Positions 7,286-15,323 of a stretch of 17,587 nucleotides of DNA are shown here, piece by piece. Origin of the DNA: Candidatus Nitrotoga sp. CP45 (GTDB lineage: Bacteria; Bacteroidota; Bacteroidia; Flavobacteriales; Flavobacteriaceae); contig CALQCV020000014.1 in the NCBI GenBank assembly GCA_943329165.2, forward strand, positions 1 through 17,587. The letters are read 5' to 3'. A program made the position numbers and the translations under genes. Below the pieces are notes generated by a model, which was not told the origin of the DNA, searched no databases, and was given only the letters and a program-made list of their open reading frames with translations. The first letter of the stretch is position 1, and the number at the start of each line of letters is the position of its first letter.

Positions 7286-9064
7286 ATGAAAAGAGTTTTC
7301 GCTATAGTGGTTTTATTCGTTTCGTTTTGGGCAAATGCTCAGAACGAGCAGTTGGCGAATAATTATTTTGACCGTGGTGAATTTGAAAAAGCGTTAGTGA
7401 GTTATGAAGAGTTATTAAAATCCAATGATGGAAATTTTAATTATTTTCAAAGAACGATTGAATGTCTGCAGCAACTACAGCAATATGACAAAGCGGCAAA
7501 ACTTTTAGAAAACCGAATTGACAAATACAAACAAAATAATCTTTTGGTCGAATTGGGGTTTAATTATCAGTTGCAAAAAAACCAAGAGAAAGCCAATAAA
7601 TATTACAATCAAGCGATTGATAAAATCAAGAAAAACACCAATGAAGTCTACGGAATTGCCTATGTTTTTGAGAGAAAAGTGTTGGTAGACTATGCGCTTT
7701 TAGCCTATAAAACAGCATTGGAAATGGAACCTAAATTGAGTTTCAATTTTCAAATGGCGCCACTCTATGGACAACAAGGCAATACCGATTTGATGATTGA
7801 CATGTACTTGCAAGAGTCTTTTCAAAACCCACAAAACCTACCGCTAATTCAAAATCAATTGTCCCGATTTATGACGGAAGAAGTGGATACCAGTTTTAAC
7901 GATTCGTTAAAAAAAGCGCTGTTACTTCGAGCACAAAAAACGCAGGATATTTTTTGGAATGATTTCCTAAGCTGGCTTTTTATTCAACAAAAAGAATATG
8001 GAAAAGCCTTTATTCAGCAAAAAGCAATTTACAAACGAAATCCGGATTCTTTTGCCAATATTGTGAGTTTAGGCCGAATGGCCATTGAAGACAATGACCA
8101 AGATTCAGCTACCGAAATTTTGAGTTTTGTACTGGAAAACACTAAAGATTTAGAATTACTGATTCAATCGCATTCCTATTTGATAGAAATGAAAATTGAT
8201 CACGCTACAGAGAAAGAGTATCCTGCCATCACAGCCGAACTAGAATCGTTAATTAAAGAATTTGGCGTTAGCCCCTACACACTTTCACTTTTAAAATTAG
8301 AGGCCGATTTCTATGCATTTCATTTGAACAATTCAGAAAAAGCAAAAGCGATTCTAAAAGGTGCCATGGAAATGCCGATTAACCCATATCAATTGGCTGA
8401 AGTAAAAATGGAGTTGGCCGACATTTATTTGTTTGAAGAAAAGTTTAATCAAGCGTTGCTTTATTATTCGCAAATTGATGAAGACATGAGTGGCGACGTA
8501 GCCGGTCAGGAAGCCAGTCTAAAAACTGCTAAAACAAGTTATTTTAAAACCGATTTTGAATGGGCATCACATCAGTTAAAAGTCTTAAAGTCGGCTTCAT
8601 CACAATTGATTGCCAATGATGCATTGGATTTGTATTTACTGATAAGTGATAACACGGTTGAAGATTCACTACAAGTGGCTTTGAAAAAATTTGCGCGTGC
8701 TGATTTTCTTTTATATCAAAATAAAAAGGCTGCTGCTTTAGCAGGATTTCAACTTATTTTAAAAGAACACAAAGGCGAAGATATCGAACCGGTAACACTT
8801 TTACGTATTGGGAAAATCTATGAGAAAATGGGAGATTTTACTAATGCTTTAGCCAACTATGATGCGATAATAACCAAACATAAACAATGTGTTTATATTG
8901 ATGAAGCGCTTTATTTTTCGGCAGAAATTTACAACATCCAACTAAAAGATCCCGAAAAGGCAAAACTGCTCTATGAAGAAATGCTTACCAAACACGAAGA
9001 CAGTATTTACTATGTTGATTCGAGGAACAAATACCGGAAATTACGTGGAGATACTAATCTTTAA
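7286..9064 (+). CDS. Exported TPR-repeat protein (592 aa)
   Basis: A signal peptide (MKRVFAIVVLFVSFWANA) is followed by tetratricopeptide-like helical repeats over nearly the whole length. Clear units are YFDRGEFEKALVSYEELL (27-44), GFNYQLQKNQEKANKYYNQA (about 91-110), ELADIYLFEEKFNQALLYY (about 377-395) and LRIGKIYEKMGDFTNALANY (about 513-532). No catalytic motif or lipobox is seen. TPR scaffolds of this kind bind other proteins, here in the periplasm or at the outer membrane. The gene lies between serS and the DUF4286/rsmA genes, 46 bases before the DUF4286 gene and probably co-transcribed with it. The precise role is unknown. The start is set by the signal peptide. Confidence 0.85.
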   Translation: MKRVFAIVVLFVSFWANAQNEQLANNYFDRGEFEKALVSYEELLKSNDGNFNYFQRTIECLQQLQQYDKAAKLLENRIDKYKQNNLLVELGFNYQLQKNQEKANKYYNQAIDKIKKNTNEVYGIAYVFERKVLVDYALLAYKTALEMEPKLSFNFQMAPLYGQQGNTDLMIDMYLQESFQNPQNLPLIQNQLSRFMTEEVDTSFNDSLKKALLLRAQKTQDIFWNDFLSWLFIQQKEYGKAFIQQKAIYKRNPDSFANIVSLGRMAIEDNDQDSATEILSFVLENTKDLELLIQSHSYLIEMKIDHATEKEYPAITAELESLIKEFGVSPYTLSLLKLEADFYAFHLNNSEKAKAILKGAMEMPINPYQLAEVKMELADIYLFEEKFNQALLYYSQIDEDMSGDVAGQEASLKTAKTSYFKTDFEWASHQLKVLKSASSQLIANDALDLYLLISDNTVEDSLQVALKKFARADFLLYQNKKAAALAGFQLILKEHKGEDIEPVTLLRIGKIYEKMGDFTNALANYDAIITKHKQCVYIDEALYFSAEIYNIQLKDPEKAKLLYEEMLTKHEDSIYYVDSRNKYRKLRGDTNL

Positions 9065-9110
9065 ACAAACCTCTTCATTCAAAAATCATTAATCTTCAAT
9101 CAACAATCTT

Positions 9111-9422
9111 ATGATCTTATACAACGTCACCATCAACATACACGAAAGCGTTCACGACCAATGGATGCGTTGGATGCAGGAAAAACATATTGGCGATGTG
9201 TTGGCAACTGGGAAGTTTTCAGCTGCCCGTATGGTTAAGGTTTTGGTAGAAGAAGACATGGGAGGAACAACTTATTCAATTCAATACACAACTAATAGCA
9301 AAGAAACGTTACAACGCTATTATGATGAAGATGCTCCAAGGTTCCGCGAAGAAGGATTAAAATTATTTGGAGACAAAATGCTGGCCTTTAGAACGGAGTT
9401 GGAGTTGATATCGGAACATTAA
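9111..9422 (+). CDS. DUF4286-family protein
   Basis: This 103-residue protein opens with MILYNVTINIHESVHDQWMR and continues with HIGDVLATGKFSAARMVKV, a pattern I recognise from the DUF4286 family of Bacteroidota. It is predicted to be a small alpha/beta ferredoxin-like fold, cytoplasmic, with no signal peptide. The function of the family is not known. It follows the TPR gene and would directly precede rsmA if the GIY-YIG unit at 9464-9830 were absent; the small gaps suggest an operon. The stop is 44 bases before the left repeat of that unit. Confidence 0.8.
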   Translation: MILYNVTINIHESVHDQWMRWMQEKHIGDVLATGKFSAARMVKVLVEEDMGGTTYSIQYTTNSKETLQRYYDEDAPRFREEGLKLFGDKMLAFRTELELISEH

Positions 9423-9463
9423 CCAGCCCATTTGTCATTGCTTCGCCAGTTCGCTGACGCTCG

Positions 9464-9487
9464 TGTCCCGCGCATGCGGGAATCCAT
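9464..9487 (-). repeat. Left copy of dRS3-like inverted repeat
   Basis: TCCCGC-GCAT-GCGGGA (9466-9481) is itself a hairpin and is followed by ATCCAT. Read on minus it is ATGGATTCCCGCATGCGCGG and then GACAC, matching the right copy. The form ATTCCC-N8-GGGA resembles the Neisseria dRS3 repeat. A further GC-rich hairpin with a TTCG loop (9444-9459) lies just outside. Confidence 0.7.
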
Positions 9488-9502
9488 AAAACAAGATTTA
9501 CA

Positions 9503-9805
9503 ATGCAACAGTTTCGTCAATACTTCATATATATTTTGGCCAGCAAGAAAAACGGAACACTTTATATTGGAGTAACAAACAGTATTGAAAGAAGAGTTGA
9601 AGAACATAAAAACAAACTAGATCCAAAATGCTTTACAGCAAAATATGACGTAAACATATTGGTTTACTTTGAAACGTTCCAATATATTGACGATGCCATA
9701 AAAAGAGAAAAACAACTTAAAAAGTGGAATCGTCAATGGAAAATAAATTTGATTGAAGAAGAGAATAAAGATTGGAAAGACCTGTCTGAAAATTGGAATA
9801 ATTAA
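9503..9805 (+). CDS. GIY-YIG domain nuclease, small stand-alone type
   Basis: The 100-residue protein is essentially one GIY-YIG domain. The two name motifs are YIYIL (here FIYIL, 8-12) and LYIGVT (20-25). The conserved Arg is in IERRVEEH (28-35), and the metal-binding Glu is in IKREKQLKKWNR, the signature of the UPF0213/YhbQ-like group. Proteins of this fold cut DNA (UvrC, homing endonucleases), but the substrate of this short group is unknown. The gene is bounded tightly by inverted GC-rich repeats and separates two genes that otherwise look like operon partners, so it appears to be an insertion. It might act on the hairpins that flank it, by analogy with REP-associated transposases; this is speculation. 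Confidence 0.9.
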   Translation: MQQFRQYFIYILASKKNGTLYIGVTNSIERRVEEHKNKLDPKCFTAKYDVNILVYFETFQYIDDAIKREKQLKKWNRQWKINLIEEENKDWKDLSENWNN

Positions 9806-9806
9806 T

Positions 9807-9830
9807 ATGGATTCCCGCCTGCGCGGGAAC
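9807..9830 (+). repeat. Right copy of dRS3-like inverted repeat
   Basis: ATGGATTCCCGCCTGCGCGG and then GAAC is the mirror of the left copy, differing at a few positions. TTCCCGC-CTGC-GCGGGAA (9812-9829) is a 7-bp hairpin. ATTCCC-N8-GGGAA matches 11 of the 12 fixed positions of the dRS3 consensus. It ends 11 bases before the rsmA ATG, so it lies in the rsmA leader and could affect its translation. Confidence 0.7.
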
Positions 9831-9841
9831 AACAAGCGGAA

Positions 9842-10621
9842 ATGAATGACGTAAGAGCCAAAAAACATCTCGGGCAACACTTCTTAACAGACGAATCTAT
9901 TGCCAAAAATATAGCTGATACTTTGAATTTTGAAGGCTATGACATTACGTTGGAAATTGGTCCAGGAATGGGAGTTTTAACCAAATATCTTTTGGAAAAA
10001 ACAACCGAAACGTATGTCATTGAAATTGACACTGATTCGGTGGAATATTTGAATACGCATTATCCAAAACTACACGGCAAAATCATTTCTAAAGATGTTT
10101 TAAAATACAATCTCAACGAAGTTTTTGAAGGCAAACCGTTTGCTATTATTGGCAATTTTCCGTATAATATTTCATCGCAAATTGTGTTTAAATGTTTGGA
10201 ATTACGCCACCAGGTTCCAGAGTTCTCGGGTATGTTTCAAAAAGAAGTAGCGGAACGCATTTGCGAAAAAAAAGGCTCTAAAGCCTACGGAATTCTATCT
10301 GTTTTGGTTCAGGCGTTTTATGATGCTGAATATTTGTTTACGGTTTTACCCGATGTTTTTAATCCGCCACCAAAAGTAAATTCGGGGGTTTTACGCTTAC
10401 GCAGAAAAGAGAATTTTACGCTGCCGTGTAATGAAAAATTATTCTTTTCGGTAGTGAAAACTGGTTTCCAACAACGTCGCAAAACCTTGAGAAATAGTTT
10501 AAAATCTTTCCAACTTTCGGATAATTTAAAAGAAGACACTATCTTTGACCTGCGGCCAGAGCAATTAAGCGTTGAACAGTTCATAGAACTTACTCAAAAA
10601 ATAGAAGCCAATGCAGTTTAA
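9842..10621 (+). CDS. rsmA: 16S rRNA (A1518/A1519-N6) dimethyltransferase
   Basis: RsmA (KsgA) uses SAM to dimethylate two adjacent adenines in the 3' terminal hairpin of 16S rRNA, a late step in small-subunit assembly. The 259-residue length is usual. The N-terminal KKHLGQHFL signature is at 7-15, the SAM motif LEIGPGMG at 37-44, the acidic motif YVIEID follows, and the catalytic NFPYNIS begins at Asn105. The C-terminal helical domain contains [13 protein letters not shown], typical of the family. All key residues are present. It overlaps mgtE by 11 bases, so the two are translationally coupled. Its 5' leader contains the right-hand GC repeat of the GIY-YIG unit, which may have changed its original link to the upstream genes. 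Confidence 0.97.
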   Translation: MNDVRAKKHLGQHFLTDESIAKNIADTLNFEGYDITLEIGPGMGVLTKYLLEKTTETYVIEIDTDSVEYLNTHYPKLHGKIISKDVLKYNLNEVFEGKPFAIIGNFPYNISSQIVFKCLELRHQVPEFSGMFQKEVAERICEKKGSKAYGILSVLVQAFYDAEYLFTVLPDVFNPPPKVNSGVLRLRRKENFTLPCNEKLFFSVVKTGFQQRRKTLRNSLKSFQLSDNLKEDTIFDLRPEQLSVEQFIELTQKIEANAV

Positions 10622-11963
10622 AATCAGCAAAAAACTCTTAGAGCAAATCGAGCAGCTCATTCATCAAAAAAATGACCAGGAATTGGCCGTTTTGTTGAAT
10701 GACTTGCACCATGCCGATATTGCAGAGATTTTTGATGAACTGAATATTGAAGAAGCTACTTATATTTTCAGAATTTTAGATAGTGAAATCACGGCTGAAA
10801 TTCTTCCTGAATTAGAAGATGATGTTCGTGAAAAAATTCTTCATGGGCTTTCTGCCAAAGAAATTGCGGAAGAGTTAGATGAATTAGATACCGATGACGC
10901 TGCCGATATTATCGCCGAACTTTCACAAAGCAAAAAAGAAGAAGTAATCTCGGAGTTGGAAGACGTTGAACACGCTAAAGACATTGTTGATTTATTGCGT
11001 TATGACGAAGATACTGCTGGTGGTTTGATGGGTAAAGAGTTAGTAAAAGTCAACGAAAATTGGAATGTGCTAACCTGTGTCAAAGAAATGCGAATCCAAG
11101 CGGAAAACGTTACTCGCGTGCATTCGATTTACGTGGTAGATGATGAAAATCGTTTGAAAGGCAGATTGTCACTAAAAGACTTATTAACGACTTCCACCAA
11201 AACGCCAATCAGCGAAGTGTATATCAAAAAAGTAGATTCTGTAAAAGTGGATACACCAAACACTGAGGTAGCTCGAATCATGCAAAAATATGATTTGGAG
11301 GCAATTCCGGTTGTTGATGAAATGGGAAGATTAGTCGGTCGAGTTACCATTGATGATATCGTTGACGTAATCAAGGACGAAGCCGACAAAGATTACCAAT
11401 TGGCTGCGGGTATCTCTCAAGACGTTGAGGCCGATGACAGCATTTTAGAACTCACCAAAGCGCGTTTGCCTTGGTTAGTTTTAGCACTGTTAGGTGGATT
11501 TATTAGTGTAAAAATGTTAGGGTTATTCGAAGGTGCTATGTTAGAACATGGAGAGTTATTTTTCTTTACGCCTTTAATTGCCGCCATGGCAGGAAATGTC
11601 GGTGTTCAATCCTCTGCAATAATAGTACAAGGCTTAGCCAATCACTCTATCAGCGGTTCTATTTTTAACCGATTATTAAAAGAAATTTCATTAAGCCTTT
11701 TAAACGGAGCTATACTAGCGACAATCCTTTTTTTAGGAAGTCATTTTCTTTTAGGAGTTGAACCTAAAATTGGAATGATTGTTACTATTGCATTGGTATC
11801 TGTAATTATTATTGCCTCACTTATCGGCACTTTTATTCCGCTATTACTTGATAAATTTGGCATTGACCCAGCGCTAGCTACTGGTCCTTTTATTACAACA
11901 AGTAATGACATCTGTGGAATTCTTATTTATTTTTCTATTGCAAAATTGATTTTAGGGTTTTAA
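10611..11963 (+). CDS. mgtE: Magnesium transporter MgtE
   Basis: MgtE is a magnesium-gated channel of the inner membrane. The 450 residues show the full family order. An N-terminal acidic helical domain (about 1-130, many Glu/Asp in [15 protein letters not shown]) is followed by two CBS domains (about 135-258; the [19 protein letters not shown] and [20 protein letters not shown] cores), which sense magnesium. Five membrane segments begin near residue 286. The pore-signature regions [17 protein letters not shown] and [18 protein letters not shown], which hold the conserved Asp residues near the ion path, are intact. The start overlaps the end of rsmA by 11 bases. The gene ends facing the galactanase gene, with a repeat between them. 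Confidence 0.97.
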   Translation: MQFKISKKLLEQIEQLIHQKNDQELAVLLNDLHHADIAEIFDELNIEEATYIFRILDSEITAEILPELEDDVREKILHGLSAKEIAEELDELDTDDAADIIAELSQSKKEEVISELEDVEHAKDIVDLLRYDEDTAGGLMGKELVKVNENWNVLTCVKEMRIQAENVTRVHSIYVVDDENRLKGRLSLKDLLTTSTKTPISEVYIKKVDSVKVDTPNTEVARIMQKYDLEAIPVVDEMGRLVGRVTIDDIVDVIKDEADKDYQLAAGISQDVEADDSILELTKARLPWLVLALLGGFISVKMLGLFEGAMLEHGELFFFTPLIAAMAGNVGVQSSAIIVQGLANHSISGSIFNRLLKEISLSLLNGAILATILFLGSHFLLGVEPKIGMIVTIALVSVIIIASLIGTFIPLLLDKFGIDPALATGPFITTSNDICGILIYFSIAKLILGF

Positions 11964-12002
11964 TCAATTAGTAGCGCAATAGTTTCTTTCTTTAGACTTA
12001 TG

Positions 12003-12066
12003 CTCCCGCTGTCCATTATATCTTTTTCTTTTGCAAAGAAAAAGGATGTCATTCCCATCGGGGCTA
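12003..12066. repeat. Intergenic hairpin repeat between convergent genes
   Basis: CTTTTTCTTT-TGC-AAAGAAAAAG (12022-12044) is a perfect 10-bp hairpin. It is flanked by CTCCCGCTGTCC on the left and GGATGTCATT plus CATCGGGGCT on the right, with partial outer pairing. Reading on minus, AGCCCCGAT then GGAT...TTTTC...GGACAGCGGGAG resembles an intergenic repeat I recall from Flavobacterium genomes. It may double as a terminator for mgtE and the GH53 gene, though no clean T run follows on the plus strand. Confidence 0.5.
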
Positions 12067-12087
12067 TTAAGGACGTTTTGTTTTTCT

Positions 12088-13158
12088 TTACTCCGCAAAA
12101 GCTGCCATAGCCGGTAGTGCTCTATTGTTAAAATCCCATAACGATTGGTTTTCCCATGGCGAACCGTTGGTCGATTGATTGCCTCTAAAAGCGACCCATT
12201 CGGTTCCCCAATAACAAAAGCCAAATCCTTGTTGGGTTTCTTTTATCTTTTCTTTTAATGCAAGTAAATAGGACTTTTGTCCAAAAGGCATGGCATCATA
12301 AGATGGAATGATTTGGTTGGTTGTACCCAAAACATTATTGGTCCAATCATTAAAACCTAAGGTAAAAGGATAAGAAGTCTCAGCGATAATTACTTTTTTA
12401 TTATGCGTTTGGCCTAACGTGCTAATAGTAGATTTTACATCTTCTAAAATTTTTCCATGCCAAATAGGATAATATGACAATCCAATATAGTCATAATTTA
12501 CCGTTGCCATTTTATTGTAAAACCAACTCGCATCAGCACCAATACCAGCATAATGAAGCATGATTTTAGTTTTTGGCGCTTGGGTTCGAATGGTGTTACT
12601 GGCAATTGACAATAATTCTAAAAATTCACTTTCATGAATTGCTAAATCGGCTTTAGGCCACATAAAACCATTATTGATTTCATTTCCAATTTGAATAATG
12701 TCTGGTTTTATCTCGGTCATTAGCATTGAAGTATAATTGGTAAAAGCAATTTTCAAATCGCTAAAAGACAAATTGGCCCATGCTGCTGGAATCGTTTGCG
12801 CTCCAGGATCGGCCCAGGTATCAGAATAGTGAACGCAAAGCCATACTTTCATGCCAGCATTTTTTACTCGTTGTGCTAATGCTTTGACTTCATTAAAAGA
12901 AGAAAGATTTTCGGGAGAATTATTCCAAATGCGAATTCGAATGGTGTTACATCCTGCTTTTTTTAAGGTAAGTAATGCGTCTTCCGATTGATTAGTAGCA
13001 TTGAAATATTGCGTTCCTTCATTTTCTATTAAAGGTAAAAACGACATATCGGCTCCTTTAATAAATACTTCTTGTAAAGTGTCATTAGACGAATTTTCAT
13101 TAGAACATGAAAAAGAAAATAACAAAAGGGTACAATAAAAAATGGCTCTTATTTTCAT
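12088..13158 (-). CDS. Endo-beta-1,4-galactanase (GH53), lipoprotein
   Basis: The 356-residue protein matches glycoside hydrolase family 53, which cuts beta-1,4-galactan side chains of pectin (arabinogalactan type I). A lipoprotein signal (LLLFSFSC, lipid-bearing Cys18) is followed by the family start FIKGADMSFLPLIE. The TIM-barrel core contains RIRIWNNSPEN, VHYSDTWADPG, the acid/base Glu160 in QIGNEIN and the nucleophile Glu260 in IAETSYPF; the 100-residue spacing of the two Glu fits the family. The C-terminal GFCYWGTEWVAF is also typical. It probably sits in the outer membrane or periplasm. No SusC/SusD partner is in the window, so it is not in a visible polysaccharide locus. Two TAATTTTG boxes (minus, 13180-13173 and 13170-13163) lie directly before the start and may include its -7 box. 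Confidence 0.93.
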   Translation of the reverse strand: MKIRAIFYCTLLLFSFSCSNENSSNDTLQEVFIKGADMSFLPLIENEGTQYFNATNQSEDALLTLKKAGCNTIRIRIWNNSPENLSSFNEVKALAQRVKNAGMKVWLCVHYSDTWADPGAQTIPAAWANLSFSDLKIAFTNYTSMLMTEIKPDIIQIGNEINNGFMWPKADLAIHESEFLELLSIASNTIRTQAPKTKIMLHYAGIGADASWFYNKMATVNYDYIGLSYYPIWHGKILEDVKSTISTLGQTHNKKVIIAETSYPFTLGFNDWTNNVLGTTNQIIPSYDAMPFGQKSYLLALKEKIKETQQGFGFCYWGTEWVAFRGNQSTNGSPWENQSLWDFNNRALPAMAAFAE

Positions 13159-13199
13159 GTTTCAAAATTACTCAAAATTATCGAAGCGTTTAAAAATAA

Positions 13200-13225
13200 A
13201 AAACTCCTCTGAAAAGAGGAGTTTT
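13200..13225 (-). terminator. Hairpin terminator with no visible gene of its own
   Basis: AAAACTCCTCT-GAAA-AGAGGAGTTTT is a perfect 11-bp stem. On minus it is followed by TTTTTTATTTTT. It lies upstream of the GH53 gene and left of the cassette array, and nothing immediately to its right on minus would need it, so its gene may have been lost. The rest of 13159-13345 holds no coding sequence; TACATTTG at 13332-13339 is an exact -7-like box facing the array, but without a well-spaced -33 box. Confidence 0.7.
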
Positions 13226-13345
13226 CTGTAGCTGCCAACCGAAACCATGATGATTGTTTCTAGTAAAAGAAAATGTACCGCCCTTAAAAGTTTCTTTTAT
13301 TTTCTAATTTAGATTTGTAGTAATATTATATTACATTTGAAAAGA

Positions 13346-13425
13346 ATAAAGCGAAACAAACCTTCGTGTATACAACCCATTTTGGGTGGATTTGCGAATG
13401 TTTGTTTCGGGTATAAACGAGTTAT
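13346..13425 (+). repeat. First, atypical recombination-site-like hairpin at the left edge of the array
   Basis: CGAAACAAACCTTCG (13352-13366) pairs with CGAATGTTTGTTTCG (13395-13409) at 14 of 15 positions, with a nested ACCCA/TGGGT hairpin at the tip. It is followed by GTTATAGGC (13421-13429), the same right-end motif as the three full sites of the array. On the left, ATAAA (13346-13350) stands where the others have ATAAC. It is shorter (80 bases against 128-130), so it may be a degenerate site or the primary insertion site of the array. Confidence 0.5.
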
Positions 13426-13453
13426 AGGCTATTTTACTAGAAATCCGAAACAA

Positions 13454-14569
13454 ATGAAATTGAAAAAAGCGTACTTAATACTTCTTCTCTTTACTTGCTT
13501 TTGTTTCGCACAAGAAAAAACAAACAATACATTTCATTTAACAGTTTCACCAATAGTAAACCAAACTAAAACTTTGAATTTAGAGATTATTTCTACTTTA
13601 GAAAGTTTTCTAAAAACTAAAAATGATTCATTGATTTACAATAAACATTGGTCAAAGGATGATTTTAAGAACTATATTTTTCCATATATAGACATTTACA
13701 ATATTGAACAAAGCAAACTTGGAAATGATTTTTATAAACCAACTTTAATTGAAATTATCGACACGGATGATGAAAATTGCAAAATTCTAAAAATCGCATT
13801 TATTGGCCATAACGCTGAAAAAAACGAAAACTTTTTAAAGGTGATTTACAATATTGTGGCAACAAAAAGTAATAATGAAATCATGCTTAGCAGATATCTA
13901 AACATAATCGATAAAGAATGGAAAAGTTTAAAAGCTGGGAAAATAAATTATAAAATTTCACCCAATAAAACACCAAATTATAATGATATTGAAAAACAAA
14001 AATTAGAGATCAATAGAATTTGTAATTTTTTTAATACTGAAGAATTAGAAATAAAATACTTTTCCTGTGTTAATCCAAAAGAAGTATTTGAAATAAAAGG
14101 TTTTGATTATAATCCACTTATGTATATTGATAAAACTGGCGGTTTGGCTGATTATGGAAATATTATTTTTTCTGGAAATAATTCTGAGATTTATACACAT
14201 GAAATTATTCATATCTACACTTCAAAATTATTTCCAAACAAAAACAATTTCTTGGATGAAGGAATTGCAATGTATTTAGCTGGAAGTGGAAAATATGATT
14301 TTGATTGGCATAAAAAGAAAATGAAAGCATTTCTTGAAAAAAATCCTAGCCTTAACTTAACTGATTATTTTGATATTTATTCAAGAGAATATATAGAAAA
14401 TGAAACATCAATTCCATACATGGTGGCTGCTTTAATATGCGAAAGTACAATTACGAAATTTGGTAAAGAGAAACTTTTCGAGTTACTCAATAGCAAAGAC
14501 GATATTTGGAGAATTATACATAAAGTAGGATTGACAAAAGAGAATTTAAATAGAGAACTTCGAAAATAA
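13454..14569 (+). CDS. Exported metallopeptidase-like protein of cassette 1
   Basis: I chose the ATG at 13454, which opens a signal peptide (MKLKKAYLILLLFTCFCFA); 39 further codons upstream are open but run through the GTTAT boundary of the cassette and its hairpin. The 371-residue product shows H249EIIH253 and, 16 residues on, Glu269 in LDEGIAMYLAG. This HExxH plus downstream (D/E)EG-A-YL pattern is that of gluzincin zinc peptidases of the peptidase-MA-like type. The N-terminal 200 residues are Lys/Asn rich and resemble nothing I recognise. The protein probably acts outside the cytoplasm. The stop lies 5 bases before the start of the cassette end motif. No strong promoter is seen inside the cassette. 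The catalytic assignment rests on the motif only. Confidence 0.7.
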   Translation: MKLKKAYLILLLFTCFCFAQEKTNNTFHLTVSPIVNQTKTLNLEIISTLESFLKTKNDSLIYNKHWSKDDFKNYIFPYIDIYNIEQSKLGNDFYKPTLIEIIDTDDENCKILKIAFIGHNAEKNENFLKVIYNIVATKSNNEIMLSRYLNIIDKEWKSLKAGKINYKISPNKTPNYNDIEKQKLEINRICNFFNTEELEIKYFSCVNPKEVFEIKGFDYNPLMYIDKTGGLADYGNIIFSGNNSEIYTHEIIHIYTSKLFPNKNNFLDEGIAMYLAGSGKYDFDWHKKKMKAFLEKNPSLNLTDYFDIYSREYIENETSIPYMVAALICESTITKFGKEKLFELLNSKDDIWRIIHKVGLTKENLNRELRK

Positions 14570-14574
14570 AAAAC

Positions 14575-14713
14575 AGCCTATAACACTTGCTAAAACTTAT
14601 GGCTAGTTTTTCGGTATATTGTTCGTTTACTTTTAATAACTTCGCTCGGGCGGTTATGAAAAAAAAGCTTTCCATAAGCCGCCACAAGCTCTAGCAAGGA
14701 AACGTTATATGTG
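14575..14713 (+). repeat. attC-like site 1, end of cassette 1
   Basis: The core runs from ATAAC (14580) to GTTAT (14708), 129 bases. CTTGCTAAAACTTATGGC just inside the left end pairs with GCCACAAGCTCTAGCAAG (14681-14698), 15 of 18 positions Watson-Crick. A second hairpin, GGCGGTTATG with CATAAGCCGCC, lies within. The left end AGCCTATAAC is the exact complement of the cassette's own start GTTATAGGCT at 13421. About 93% identical to site 3 over the first 107 bases. Confidence 0.75.
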
Positions 14714-14740
14714 ATTTTTCCAAAATTTCTAAGAAACTAT

Positions 14741-14775
14741 TTGCTTGATTACCAAAATTTGGTAACTTTACCAAA
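14741..14775 (+). promoter_or_regulatory. Promoter and palindromic operator of the toxin-antitoxin pair
   Basis: TTG (14741-14743), 19 bases, then TAACTTTA (14763-14770; 5 of the 6 fixed positions of TAnnTTTG) form a promoter. The perfect palindrome TTACCAAA-A-TTTGGTAA (14749-14765) overlaps the spacer and the -7 box, and a third half-site TTACCAAA follows at 14768-14775. This fits autoregulation by the ribbon-helix-helix antitoxin. Confidence 0.7.
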
Positions 14776-14787
14776 AATGAAGAAACC

Positions 14788-15030
14788 ATGGGAAAAAACA
14801 CATCAATATCATTAGGAAATCATTTCGAGAGTTTTATAGAATCAACTGTATCTAAAGGTCGATTCAGCAACGCAAGTGAAGTAGTACGTGCTGGACTTCG
14901 ACTTTTGGAAGAAGAAGAAAGTCGCATAATTGTTTTACGAAATGCAATTCGTGAAGGAATTGAAAGTGGCCGCGCTGTTGACTTTGATCCGAAAAAACAT
15001 TTAGAAACTCTTAAGTCTAGAAAAAAATAA
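14788..15030 (+). CDS. ParD-like ribbon-helix-helix antitoxin
   Basis: The 80-residue protein has the ParD/CopG layout. A short N-terminal strand (NTSISLGNHFESFIESTV) pairs in the dimer to bind DNA, and the helix-turn-helix part (GRFSNASEVVRAGLRLLEEEE, about 24-44) is the family signature. A charged C-terminal tail (45-80) would wrap and neutralise the toxin. It overlaps the toxin gene by one base (TAATG), so the two are translationally coupled. A perfect palindrome over the promoter is its probable operator. The pair fills cassette 2 of the array, where such modules could stabilise the array. Assignment is by motif and context. Confidence 0.92.
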   Translation: MGKNTSISLGNHFESFIESTVSKGRFSNASEVVRAGLRLLEEEESRIIVLRNAIREGIESGRAVDFDPKKHLETLKSRKK

Positions 15031-15323
15031 TGGCCAAGTTTTATTTAAACAACAAAGCCGTTGATGATTTAAAAGACATTTGGGATTATACAGTAAAAAC
15101 TTGGTCTGAAAATCAAGCAGAGATTTATTACTTGTTACTTATGGATTCATGTCAGGAATTAGCAAATAAACCAAATCAAGGTAAGTCTTATGATATAGTA
15201 GAAAAAAATATATTAGGCTTTAAAACTGGTGAACATATTATTTTCTATCAAATAGTTTCTCTCGAAGAAATTGAAGTGGTTAGAATTTTGCATGGAATGA
15301 TGGATATCAAAAACCACCTATAA
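15030..15323 (+). CDS. RelE/ParE-family toxin
   Basis: The 97-residue protein matches the ParE branch of the RelE/ParE superfamily. It has FYLNNKAVDDLKDIWDYTV, typical of the first strand and helix, then W(S)ENQAEIYY, LANKPNQGKSYD, LGFKTGEHIIFYQIV and a closing EVVRILHGMMDIKNHL. ParE proteins poison DNA gyrase, whereas RelE proteins cut mRNA; the DIWDYT and RILHxxMD signatures point to ParE-like, but the target is not proven. It is encoded directly behind its antitoxin with a 1-base overlap. Its stop codon TAA is part of the ATAAC that begins the following recombination-site-like sequence, showing how tightly the cassette is packed. Confidence 0.92.
   Translation: MAKFYLNNKAVDDLKDIWDYTVKTWSENQAEIYYLLLMDSCQELANKPNQGKSYDIVEKNILGFKTGEHIIFYQIVSLEEIEVVRILHGMMDIKNHL

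Larger units (their letters stand above)
9464..9830. mobile_element. GIY-YIG gene bounded by GC-rich inverted repeats
   Basis: A 303-base gene lies almost exactly between two inverted copies of a GC-rich palindromic sequence. Only 15 bases separate the left copy from the ATG, and 1 base separates the stop from the right copy. The unit interrupts the DUF4286-rsmA pair and is much richer in GC at its edges than the surroundings. This arrangement suggests that gene and repeats move or spread together. No transposase is present and no target duplication could be established. Confidence 0.5.

Noticed and set aside
13337..13453. Earlier in-frame start of the cassette 1 gene
   Set aside because: The first 39 codons run through the edge hairpin and the GTTAT boundary, and the ATG at 13454 opens a good signal peptide.
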